NCBI GenBank assembly: GCA_013331225.1
Contig: DUGV01000238.1
Coordinates: forward strand, 1 to 6,616
Length of the DNA stretch: 6,616 nucleotides
From: Methanolinea sp.
GTDB taxonomy: Archaea > Halobacteriota > Methanomicrobia > Methanomicrobiales > Methanospirillaceae
Direction: 5' to 3'
A program made the translations under genes and the position numbers. The notes under the pieces are model-generated. The model searched no databases, had not been told where the DNA came from, and was given only the letters and a program-made list of their open reading frames with translations. This document shows positions 1 through 4,910 of the stretch, one piece after another; positions within the stretch are counted from its first letter, which is position 1, and every line of letters begins with the position of its first letter.

Positions 1-351
1 AAATTCCAGGTTTCTGAAGAGATTCAGAACAAGGCCCTCGAAGCCCTGGAGGTTGCCAGGGACACGGGGAAGATCAAGAAGGGGTCAAACGAGGCGACGA
101 AGGCAATCGAGCGCAGTATCGCCTCGCTTGTACTGATCGGAGCCGATGTCGAGCCGGAAGAGATCGTTATGCACCTTCCGCTGCTCTGCGAGGAGAAGAA
201 GATCCCATTCATCTTCATCAACAAGCAGAACGATATCGGCACCGCCAGCGGGCTGGACGTCGGATCTGCTGCCGCCGCCATTGTCAAGCCAGGGAAAGCG
301 AAGGAAATGATCGACGAGATCGCCAAGCAGGTCGCCGATCTGAGAGCGTGA
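1..351 (+). CDS. rpl7ae: Ribosomal protein L7Ae (5' partial)
   Basis: This is the large-subunit ribosomal protein L7Ae, which binds kink-turn RNA. In archaea it is also a core protein of box C/D and H/ACA guide RNPs and of RNase P. The reading frame is open from base 1; 116 residues are visible and the family is about 120-125 long, so only a few N-terminal residues are missing. The RNA-binding loop appears as [11 protein letters not shown] at visible residues 28-38. It is followed by the [18 protein letters not shown] strand-helix and the [23 protein letters not shown] segment typical of the family. It ends with TGA, 7 nt before rps28e, and heads the operon rpl7ae-rps28e-rpl24e-ndk, a known archaeal cluster. 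The promoter and start codon are outside the window. The identification is secure. Confidence 0.97.
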   Translation, partial: KFQVSEEIQNKALEALEVARDTGKIKKGSNEATKAIERSIASLVLIGADVEPEEIVMHLPLLCEEKKIPFIFINKQNDIGTASGLDVGSAAAAIVKPGKAKEMIDEIAKQVADLRA

Positions 352-358
352 GCGGGCC

Positions 359-568
359 ATGGCAGATGAAGGAACTCCCGCAGAGGTGATCGAAGTGATC
401 GGCTCCACCGGGATGCACGGCGAGGCCATGCAGGTGAAGTGCAGGATCCTCGACGGCAACAACAAGGGACGGATCATCACCCGCAACACGGTCGGGCCCA
501 TCCGCGAGGGGGATGTGCTGATGCTGCTGGAGACCGAACGCGAGGCCAAGAAGCTCTCCAGGCGGTGA
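359..568 (+). CDS. rps28e: Ribosomal protein S28e
   Basis: Small-subunit ribosomal protein S28e, found only in archaea and eukaryotes; it is a small OB-fold protein near the mRNA exit region of the 30S subunit. The 69 residues match the normal family length. The core reads [19 protein letters not shown], then [13 protein letters not shown], and it ends in the characteristic [14 protein letters not shown] tail. The ATG lies 7 nt after the rpl7ae stop. A short GTGAG overlapping that stop (348-352) is a plausible weak Shine-Dalgarno at 6 nt spacing. It is followed at 7 nt by rpl24e, so it is co-transcribed and probably translationally coupled. Nothing is odd in sequence or length. Confidence 0.97.
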   Translation: MADEGTPAEVIEVIGSTGMHGEAMQVKCRILDGNNKGRIITRNTVGPIREGDVLMLLETEREAKKLSRR

Positions 569-570
569 GG
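564..570 (+). promoter_or_regulatory. Ribosome-binding site of rpl24e overlapping the rps28e stop
   Basis: GGTGAGG sits 5 nt before the rpl24e ATG and contains the TGA stop of rps28e (566-568). The overlap suggests that a ribosome ending on rps28e is already placed for rpl24e, i.e. translational coupling. It supports the ATG at 576. Confidence 0.75.
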
Positions 571-575
571 AGATC

Positions 576-767
576 ATGGTCGAACAGAGAAACTGCAGCT
601 TCTGCGGGGACGCAATCGAGCCAGGGACCGGAAAGATGTTCGTCCGGAGGGACGGCACGGTCTACTACTTCTGCAGCACCAAGTGCCAGAGCAACTTCAA
701 GCTTGGCCGGGCAGCCCGGCGGGTGCCCTGGACCCAGGCCGGCAGAAAGGCGATGGGCAAGGAGTGA
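576..767 (+). CDS. rpl24e: Ribosomal protein L24e
   Basis: Large-subunit ribosomal protein L24e, a small zinc-ribbon protein of archaeal and eukaryotic ribosomes. The product is 63 residues, normal for the archaeal form. The four zinc ligands are visible as C7-x2-C10 (CSFC) and C33-x3-C37 (CSTKC). Between them lies the [17 protein letters not shown] segment, and after them the basic [13 protein letters not shown] stretch expected to contact rRNA. The start ATG is placed by GGTGAGG at 564-570, overlapping the upstream stop. The gene ends in a GGAGTGAG sequence that serves as the ndk ribosome-binding site, so the gene order rps28e-rpl24e-ndk is tightly coupled. All key residues are present. Confidence 0.97.
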   Translation: MVEQRNCSFCGDAIEPGTGKMFVRRDGTVYYFCSTKCQSNFKLGRAARRVPWTQAGRKAMGKE

Positions 768-768
768 G
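761..768 (+). promoter_or_regulatory. Ribosome-binding site deciding the ndk start
   Basis: GGAGTGAG contains the rpl24e stop (TGA, 765-767) and lies 7 nt before the ATG at 776. The open frame extends upstream to 683 inside rpl24e, but this site and the family N-terminus ([12 protein letters not shown]) both fix the start at 776. Confidence 0.75.
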
Positions 769-775
769 CCACTCC

Positions 776-1225
776 ATGGACCGCACCTTCGTGATGGTCA
801 AGCCTGACGGCGTTGCGAGAGGGCTCATCGGCGAAGTCGTCTCCCGCCTGGAGCAAAAGGGTTTCAAGCTGGTGGCGGCACGCCTTGAGAAGCTGCCCGA
901 AAAGAGGGTCATGGAGCAGTACAGGGAACACCTGGAGAAGCCGTTCTTCCCTTCACTTCGCCACTACATCGAGAGCGGGCCCTGCTTCCTTATGGTCTGG
1001 GAAGGCAAGGATGCTGCCGCTGTGGTCAGGCGGGTCGTCGGCGCCACCAACCCGGCAGAGGCTGCGCCGGGGACCATCCGGGGCGACCTCGCAATGGACA
1101 TCGGGAGGAACGTGATCCACGCGTCCGATTCCCCCGGGAGCGCCGCCCGCGAGATCGCCATCCACTTCCCCGCAACGGAGATCGTCTCCTACAAGCGGGT
1201 GGATGAAGCGGTGCTCTACGAGTAA
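776..1225 (+). CDS. ndk: Nucleoside diphosphate kinase
   Basis: Cytoplasmic nucleoside diphosphate kinase; it moves the gamma phosphate from ATP to NDPs through a phosphohistidine, balancing NTP pools. The 149 residues are the usual size. The N-terminal strand [12 protein letters not shown] (residues 5-16), the [16 protein letters not shown] loop (89-104) and the active-site signature NVIHASDS with catalytic His115 are all present. Lys9, Tyr49, Arg85, Thr91, Arg102 and Asn112 fall at positions matching the nucleotide-binding residues of the family. It is the last gene of the ribosomal operon here. In many archaea infB (aIF5B) follows ndk, but not in this window: a T-run and about 880 bp of repeat-bearing non-coding DNA come next. 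The function is secure. Confidence 0.97.
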   Translation: MDRTFVMVKPDGVARGLIGEVVSRLEQKGFKLVAARLEKLPEKRVMEQYREHLEKPFFPSLRHYIESGPCFLMVWEGKDAAAVVRRVVGATNPAEAAPGTIRGDLAMDIGRNVIHASDSPGSAAREIAIHFPATEIVSYKRVDEAVLYE

Positions 1226-1232
1226 CTCATTC

Positions 1233-1239
1233 TTTTTTT
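1233..1239 (+). terminator. T-run terminator after ndk
   Basis: Seven consecutive T residues begin 8 nt past the ndk stop. Archaeal RNA polymerase terminates at such U-tracts without needing a hairpin, so this is the likely end of the ribosomal operon transcript. A small hairpin follows at 1253-1274. Confidence 0.65.
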
Positions 1240-1252
1240 ACCAATCATCAGT

Positions 1253-1274
1253 TCAAGGGATTTTCTTCCCTTGA
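1253..1274. repeat. 8-bp inverted repeat (hairpin) after ndk
   Basis: TCAAGGGA and TCCCTTGA are perfect inverted arms around a 6-nt T-rich loop (TTTTCT, 1261-1266). It lies 14 nt after the T7 run. It may protect the 3' end of read-through transcripts or be a secondary terminator; the role is inferred. Confidence 0.5.
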
Positions 1275-1400
1275 GTGAGTGTAACTTTTCTCTCCGGAAG
1301 AATTTGCATTCCTGCCTGAATTTCGGACGATGGTGCCACGCCCTCATTTGGGAAAGATTAGTTAGTGCCTGGGCGCAAGGCCTGTTTCATCTGCGTCCCC

Positions 1401-1508
1401 ATGCAACCCTGACCACAGGTTACCGCGTATTAGGGGGAGGGGGTGGGGGATGGGGATTCTCCCCCTCATTTAAGTTTCTAATACACTTGAAATTCTCTCG
1501 CTATGAAA
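1401..1508 (+). repeat. Repeat unit 1 (partial, 3' block only)
   Basis: This is a diverged copy of the 3' block of the repeat. It begins at TGCAACCCTG and continues through ACAGGTTACC into a G-rich run and the ATTCTCCCCCTC motif shared with the other two units. The 5' block (CCGCGACTCCCCTCA...) is not recognisable upstream. Compared with units 2 and 3 it has about 29 extra AT-rich bases (roughly 1468-1496) before a CGCTATGAAAA end that matches CGCTGATGAAAA in the others. Unit 2 begins at its 3' end with no spacer. Confidence 0.6.
1433..1455 (+). other. G-quadruplex motif in repeat unit 1
   Basis: Four G-tracts of 5, 5, 5 and 4 bases are separated by loops of 1, 1 and 2 bases (A, T, AT). This meets the standard G3+N1-7 quadruplex pattern with very short loops. 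The last tract is also the left arm of a GGGGA-TTC-TCCCC hairpin (1452-1464), so the two structures would compete. Folding in vivo is inferred. Confidence 0.6.
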
Positions 1509-1706
1509 AACCGCGACTCCCCTCAAGATGACGCTCTCGGGGCTTCGCCCCGCCGCTGTGGCAACCCCTGATTGCGATGAGGCCAGTGCGGGGGAGCAGT
1601 TGGGGCATCACATCATTTCCCTGCAAAACCCTGCCCACAGGCTATCCCATATTAGAGGGAGGGGACTGGGGAGGGGGATTCTCCCCCTCCCCGCTGATGA
1701 AAACAA
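1509..1706 (+). repeat. Repeat unit 2 (complete)
   Basis: This complete unit of about 198 bp has three parts. The 5' block (1509-1593) differs from unit 3 at only 4 of 85 positions and contains a GGGGC-TTC-GCCCC hairpin (1539-1551). A central stretch (about 1594-1621) is not alignable with unit 3. The 3' block (about 1622-1706) contains ACAGGCTATCCC, a quadruplex motif, an 11-bp perfect hairpin and the end CCGCTGATGAAAAC. A 47-bp unit-specific AT-richer spacer (1707-1753) follows. I see no terminal inverted repeats, target-site duplication or transposase. Confidence 0.8.
1657..1692 (+). other. G-quadruplex motif overlapping an 11-bp hairpin, unit 2
   Basis: G-tracts at 1657-1659, 1661-1664, 1668-1671 and 1673-1677 have loops of 1, 3 and 1 bases and form a quadruplex motif. 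The last two tracts are also the left arm of a perfect 11-bp stem, GGGGAGGGGGA (1668-1678), paired with TCCCCCTCCCC (1682-1692) across a TTC loop. Quadruplex and hairpin are mutually exclusive on the same strand. Confidence 0.65.
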
Positions 1707-1753
1707 TAAAAAGTGGATTTTGAACGGCTTTTACCACACATACTAGGAAACAC

Positions 1754-1950
1754 AACCGCGACTCCCCTCACGATGACGCTCTTGGGGCTTCGCCCCGCCG
1801 CTGTGGCAGCCCCTGATTGCGATAAGGCCAGTGCGGGGAAGTTGCATAGAATCCTGGTATGTCATCGTGCAACCCTGCTCGCAGGCTATCCCGCGTCGGG
1901 GGAGGGGACTGGGGAGGGAGATTCTCCCCCTCCCCGCTGATGAAAACATT
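1754..1950 (+). repeat. Repeat unit 3 (complete)
   Basis: This second complete unit is about 197 bp and starts 245 bp after unit 2. Its 5' block (1754-1838) again carries the GGGGC-TTC-GCCCC hairpin (1784-1796). Its central stretch (about 1839-1867) differs from unit 2. Its 3' block (about 1868-1950) ends in CCGCTGATGAAAACATT. The four changes in the 5' block against unit 2 are at 1771, 1783, 1809 and 1824. The unit sits about 155 bp upstream of the amidase start. Confidence 0.8.
1898..1935 (+). other. G-quadruplex motif overlapping a hairpin, unit 3
   Basis: G-tracts at 1898-1902, 1904-1907, 1911-1914 and 1916-1918 have the same 1, 3, 1 loop pattern as unit 2. The hairpin (1911-1921 paired with 1925-1935 across TTC) is kept but has one A-C mismatch (1919/1927), so here the hairpin is weaker while the quadruplex pattern is intact. 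Confidence 0.65.
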
Positions 1951-2067
1951 AATGGCCAAGTTACCTGCGAGATTTCCTATCCTGTTGAGTTAAACCGTGA
2001 TTCATGGTGATCTGGAGGTCGCCCCCTTGTCAAGGGGCTCCTTTTGGACACCCTCATGCTCCGGCAG

Positions 2068-2079
2068 GAAATATCAAAG
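2068..2079 (+). promoter_or_regulatory. Possible TATA/BRE of the amidase gene
   Basis: The AT-rich GAAATATCAAAG, with purines on its 5' side, stands out from GC-rich surroundings. Its centre is about 30 bp before the ATG at 2105. Archaeal transcription usually starts about 25 bp from the TATA centre, which would put the RNA start within a few bases of the ATG and give a leaderless mRNA. This fits the absence of any Shine-Dalgarno before that ATG. The match to the TATA consensus is only fair. Confidence 0.35.
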
Positions 2080-2104
2080 TATTCTCGCCCCCCACACCAC
2101 TGGT

Positions 2105-2911
2105 ATGAAGCTCTTCTGCGCCCAGGTGGCAAGTGTCTGGGAGGACCCGCAGGCCACCCTGAATAAAGTGGAGCCCTGCATCGCCCGGGCATCGCGCGGT
2201 GGTGGCGATCTCATCTGCTTCCCCGAGCAGTTCGCCACCGGGTGGGACCCCGGGTCGTCCCAGCACGTGCAGGGGATCGACGGGGCCATCACGGGAAGAC
2301 TGTGTTCGCTCGCGCAGGAGTATTCCATCGCGATCCTTGGCTCTTTCCGCGAGAAAACCAAGGGAAATCCGCGGAACACGTCCGTCGTAATCTCTTCCGA
2401 GGGAGAGATTATTTCAACCTACGCCAAGTGCCACCTCTTCTCCCCAGCGTCAGAGGACCGGCACTACCAACAGGGGAATACCATCGCCACGTTCCCTGTC
2501 GGCGGAATCGAGTGCGGGCTCGCCATCTGCTACGACCTTCGTTTCACCTCACTCTTCCGGCTGTACGCAGACGCTGGCGTCCACGCGGTGCTGGTACCTG
2601 CGGCCTGGCCGGAAGCACGGCTCCAGCACTGGGAACTCTTCATCCGCGCCCGTGCACTCGAATACCAGGTCTATGTAGCCGGGATCAACACGACCGGCAT
2701 CAACCCAATCGATATATATGCCGGCTGCTCCATGGTGGCCGACCCGACCGGCGGCGTCATCGTCCGTGCAGGCCCGGGAGAGGCACTCATATCCTGCGAA
2801 CTCGACCGGGAATACGTGGAGCGGGTGAGATCCGCGCTCCCCGTCACCAGGGACAGGCGGGATGACCTCTCACCGGCACAGGAGACGAAACGACAGGGGA
2901 AGGCAGGCTGA
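2105..2911 (+). CDS. Carbon-nitrogen hydrolase, omega-amidase-like
   Basis: This is a cytoplasmic nitrilase-superfamily amidase of 268 residues, normal for the Nit2/YafV group. The Glu-Lys-Cys triad is complete: E41 in FPEQF, K108 in YAKCHLF and C142 in AICYDLRF. Omega-amidase-type features follow: VPAAWPEARLQHW (164-176), RARALEYQVYVAGIN (181-195) and NTSVVI before the lysine. Members of that group hydrolyse 2-oxoglutaramate or 2-oxosuccinamate, the 2-oxo-acid amides left by glutamine and asparagine transamination, to the 2-oxo acid and ammonia; the exact substrate here is inferred. The open frame extends upstream to a GTG at 1997, but those 36 residues look unlike the family, so the ATG starting MKLFCAQ is chosen. 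No Shine-Dalgarno precedes it. thrC follows after 133 bp. Other nitrilase-like amidase activities are possible. Confidence 0.88.
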   Translation: MKLFCAQVASVWEDPQATLNKVEPCIARASRGGGDLICFPEQFATGWDPGSSQHVQGIDGAITGRLCSLAQEYSIAILGSFREKTKGNPRNTSVVISSEGEIISTYAKCHLFSPASEDRHYQQGNTIATFPVGGIECGLAICYDLRFTSLFRLYADAGVHAVLVPAAWPEARLQHWELFIRARALEYQVYVAGINTTGINPIDIYAGCSMVADPTGGVIVRAGPGEALISCELDREYVERVRSALPVTRDRRDDLSPAQETKRQGKAG

Positions 2912-3044
2912 CCGGGGCAGTCGATCCATTGCCGGAAAACGAAAGGAGATTTCTTTTCTCCCGTTCGCGACTTTTCAGCAGGTTCCGGGCACCGTTTCCG
3001 CCGCGTGCACCTCCTTTTTCCCCTCCGGATGCACACATGTATTC
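2912..3044. other. Amidase-thrC intergenic spacer
   Basis: This 133-bp gap has T-rich stretches near 2951-2960 and 3013-3019 that could end or pause the amidase transcript, but no clear TATA box. Around the thrC start lie nested inverted repeats: GCACAC (3031-3036) with GTGTGC (3057-3062), and inside them ACATG (3035-3039) with CATGT (3044-3048). Whether thrC has its own promoter cannot be decided from the sequence. Confidence 0.4.
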
Positions 3045-4253
3045 ATGTACCGTCTCGTGTGCGTAGAGTGCGGGGAATCATACCCGCCTGCCGAGATATT
3101 ATATCACTGCACGCGCTGCGGCCACCTCCTCGCGGTGGAGTATGACCTCGAATCCGCACACGTGGACCGGGCTGCCTGGGACCATAGACCGCTCTCGGTA
3201 TGGCGGTACCGGGAGATCCTCCCGGTCTCCATTCCCCCTGTCTCGCTCCACGAAGGGGGAACTCCTCTCTACCATCTTTCACGTATCGGGGAGGAGATAG
3301 GGCTTCCACACCTCTATGCCAAGCACGAGGGCATGAATCCCACCGGTTCGTTCAAGGACCGCGGCATGACGGTCGGCGTGAGCATGGCGCTGCAGCTTGG
3401 CAAGACCTCCGTCGCCTGCGCGAGTACCGGCAATACTTCGGCAAGCCTCGCCGCCTATGCCGCAAAGGCCGGCATACCGGCAGTCGTGCTGCTCCCGGCC
3501 GGAAAAGTGGCGCTCGGAAAAGTCGCACAGGCCCTTATGCACGGTGCACGGGTACTCTCCATCCGCGGAAACTTCGACCGGGCGCTTGAGATGGTGCACG
3601 AACTCTGCCTCTCCCACGGCCTCTATCTCCTCAACTCCGTCAACCCCTTCCGCCTCGAGGGGCAGAAGACCATCGGGTTTGAGGCACTCGACCAGCTCGG
3701 GGAGATCCCGGACCGGATGGTGCTCCCGGTCGGAAACGCAGGCAACATCTCCGCCGTCTACAAGGGATTCACCGAACTCGCATCACTCGGGCTGATGGAC
3801 CGCATCCCGATGATGACCGGGATCCAGGCATCCGGATCGAGCCCCGTCGTCAGGGCAATACACGAGGGACTGCCCGAATTGATTCCCGAGGCAAATCCCG
3901 AGACCGTGGCAACCGCTATCCGAATCGGGGCACCGGTGAATGCCGAGAAGGCACTGACCGCAATCCGGAAGACCGGCGGGACCGCCGAGTCCGTGACCGA
4001 CGAAGAGATCCTTGCCATGCAGCGGGAACTCGCACGAAAAGAAGGGATCGGGGTCGAGCCCGCCTCGGCGGCCTCCGTTGCAGGGGTAAAGAAACTCCGT
4101 GAAATGGGTGTGATCGACCGTGACGAGAAGATTGTATGCGTGGTGACCGGGCACCTGCTGAAAGACCCGGAGACGGTGATCAGGCAATGCGAGCCTCCCA
4201 TGGAGATCGATGCAGATTTACCCTCGTTGCTCTCTGCCTTACAGCGCTCCTGA
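3045..4253 (+). CDS. thrC: Threonine synthase, archaeal zinc-ribbon type
   Basis: This PLP enzyme converts O-phospho-L-homoserine to L-threonine, the last step of threonine synthesis, in the cytoplasm. The 402 residues are typical of archaeal forms. An N-terminal zinc ribbon has C6-x2-C9 and C22-x2-C25. The HEGGTPLY loop is at 69-76 and the PLP lysine K104 lies in NPTGSFKDRGMT. The substrate loop CASTGNTSASLAAY begins at 125. VGNAGNISA is the glycine-rich PLP-phosphate loop, and EPASAASVAG lies near the C-terminus. From memory it closely resembles the Methanocaldococcus ThrC. Cysteate synthase, a ThrC paralogue of coenzyme M synthesis in this lineage, is the main alternative but its N-terminus looks different. 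The start ATG opens the MYRLVCVECG zinc ribbon; no Shine-Dalgarno is evident. The last 67 nt overlap the next gene. Confidence 0.95.
   Translation: MYRLVCVECGESYPPAEILYHCTRCGHLLAVEYDLESAHVDRAAWDHRPLSVWRYREILPVSIPPVSLHEGGTPLYHLSRIGEEIGLPHLYAKHEGMNPTGSFKDRGMTVGVSMALQLGKTSVACASTGNTSASLAAYAAKAGIPAVVLLPAGKVALGKVAQALMHGARVLSIRGNFDRALEMVHELCLSHGLYLLNSVNPFRLEGQKTIGFEALDQLGEIPDRMVLPVGNAGNISAVYKGFTELASLGLMDRIPMMTGIQASGSSPVVRAIHEGLPELIPEANPETVATAIRIGAPVNAEKALTAIRKTGGTAESVTDEEILAMQRELARKEGIGVEPASAASVAGVKKLREMGVIDRDEKIVCVVTGHLLKDPETVIRQCEPPMEIDADLPSLLSALQRS
4175..4181 (+). promoter_or_regulatory. Shine-Dalgarno of the membrane-protein gene inside thrC
   Basis: GGTGATC is complementary to the archaeal 16S rRNA 3' end and lies 5 nt before the ATG at 4187. 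It is the best Shine-Dalgarno in the window. It fixes the start of the downstream gene within the thrC coding sequence, rather than at the longer open-frame start near 4136. Confidence 0.75.
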
Positions 4254-4801
4254 CGATCCTGCCGGCAGCCGCGCTTGGTGCAGAGTACCGCATCACCCAG
4301 AACGGGACTTCGTATCGCGCAGCGCTTGATCTCGTGGACGCAGAGCGTTTCGAGTTCCACGAGATCGGGATGCTTGGCGAGCGCATCCCCCTGCAGGTGT
4401 CGGATGTTGCGCTCTCCGGCGACTGCAACCCCTGCGAATTTGAGCAGAGCGGAAACGCCGCCATCACATTCCAGCGGGGCAATTATACCCTCTTTTTCCA
4501 GGGGCCTGTCCGCGACAACCACTTTGTCGCCACGTTTGAGTCTCCCAGGCGGGTCAGCGTCTTACTCCCTCCCGGGCTCGATGTAAGGAATCCCGCCCTC
4601 GGCATGATCAGCCAGGGAGGTATCGTGACTGATTCTGGCGTGGAGGGCATCATTGTCACCTGGAATTCCACAAGGACTGCCGAAGTCCGCTTCTATGACG
4701 AAGGCAGGGAGAACCTGCTCTACATCTTTGCGAATTTCTGGATCATCATCGCTGTGGTATTGCTCGTCCCGTTCCTCCTCACCTGGAAGAGGAGAGAGTA
4801 G
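4187..4801 (+). CDS. Exported membrane-anchored protein of unknown function
   Basis: I do not firmly recognise this 204-residue protein; it may belong to an archaeal DUF family such as DUF5803, unverified. A positively charged N-terminus and hydrophobic core (FTLVALCLTALLTILPAAAL, residues 11-30) look like a signal peptide with cleavage near 29-32. The mature part is beta-rich and has a CxxC pair (C80, C83) and three N-glycosylation sequons (N39-G-T, N99-Y-T, N160-S-T). One C-terminal membrane helix (about 178-199) is followed by a basic KRRE tail. This predicts an extracellular domain anchored at its C-terminus with a tiny cytoplasmic tail. The ATG at 4187 is set by GGTGATC 5 nt upstream. 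The first 67 nt overlap thrC in another frame, so the two are co-transcribed and likely coupled, although no metabolic link is evident. It converges on porB. Confidence 0.8.
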   Translation: MRASHGDRCRFTLVALCLTALLTILPAAALGAEYRITQNGTSYRAALDLVDAERFEFHEIGMLGERIPLQVSDVALSGDCNPCEFEQSGNAAITFQRGNYTLFFQGPVRDNHFVATFESPRRVSVLLPPGLDVRNPALGMISQGGIVTDSGVEGIIVTWNSTRTAEVRFYDEGRENLLYIFANFWIIIAVVLLVPFLLTWKRRE

Positions 4802-4804
4802 GGT

Positions 4805-4842
4805 CCCCGGTAATCCGTCAAGGAAGAAGGGATATTCCGGGG
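4805..4842. repeat. Inverted repeat between converging genes
   Basis: CCCCGG (4805-4810) pairs with CCGGGG (4837-4842), and an inner ATCC (4813-4816) pairs with GGAT (4830-4833). It starts 3 nt after the membrane-protein stop and could shape the 3' end of that transcript. No T-run follows on the + strand, so a terminator role is only possible. Confidence 0.35.
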
Positions 4843-4897
4843 CAGTTGCCTGTCCTGGAAGGCATACGCAGGAAATATACACGGGGTTTGGGGATAC

Positions 4898-4904
4898 AAA
4901 AAAA
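4898..4904 (-). terminator. T-run terminator of the por operon
   Basis: Seven A residues on the + strand read as T7 on the - strand and begin 6 nt past the porB stop codon. This is a typical archaeal U-tract terminator, placing porB last in its operon. Confidence 0.65.
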
Positions 4905-4910
4905 GTTGTG

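Larger units (their letters stand above)
1226..2104. other. Long non-coding interval with repeats
   Basis: No credible protein gene lies between ndk and the amidase on either strand. The short open frames here are low-complexity or fall within the repeats, lack Shine-Dalgarno sites, and resemble no family I know. Positions 1275-1400 hold nothing I can identify. Positions 1401-1950 hold three copies, one partial, of a GC-rich repeat. Positions 1951-2104 hold a small hairpin (2023-2037, CCCCTT/AAGGGG around a 3-nt loop) and a possible promoter of the downstream amidase gene. I see no tRNA, rRNA or CRISPR structure. Confidence 0.7.

Noticed and set aside
1271..1531. Open frame on the + strand after ndk, 86 codons
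   Set aside because: It starts with a non-ATG codon right inside the post-ndk hairpin, has no Shine-Dalgarno, encodes a poly-glycine run from the G-tracts, and looks like no known protein. It is a by-product of GC-rich non-coding sequence.
1528..1940. Two overlapping + strand open frames in repeat units 2 and 3, possibly duplicated small genes
   Set aside because: The shared peptide is limited to the 5' block, all of its base changes are non-synonymous, and the frames diverge after it. No ribosome-binding sites are seen.
1575..1950. Box C/D guide RNA signals (CTGA and GATGA / CTGATGA motifs in the repeats)
   Set aside because: D-like and C-like motifs overlap or are wrongly spaced, and the GATGA in unit 2 is GATAA in unit 3. 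The set does not form a C-D'-C'-D arrangement.
1401..1950. CRISPR array
   Set aside because: There are too few units, the units are about 200 bp, the repeats are imperfect and the variable parts are not of uniform spacer length; no cas gene is present.
1401..1950. Insertion sequence or MITE
   Set aside because: No transposase, no matching terminal inverted repeats and no target-site duplication could be found at the unit edges; a mobile origin remains possible but unsupported.
1997..2104. Longer amidase start at the GTG at 1997
   Set aside because: The additional 36 residues have no resemblance to the nitrilase fold's first strand, and the family N-terminus begins at MKLFCAQ. No Shine-Dalgarno supports the GTG.
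3758..4522. - strand open frame of 254 codons opposite thrC
   Set aside because: It is antisense to conserved thrC and membrane-protein coding sequence and has no recognisable domain or ribosome-binding site.
4870..4880. TATA-like GGAAATATACA on the + strand near the converging ends
   Set aside because: Downstream of it on the + strand there is only DNA antisense to porB, so there is no gene for it to drive.
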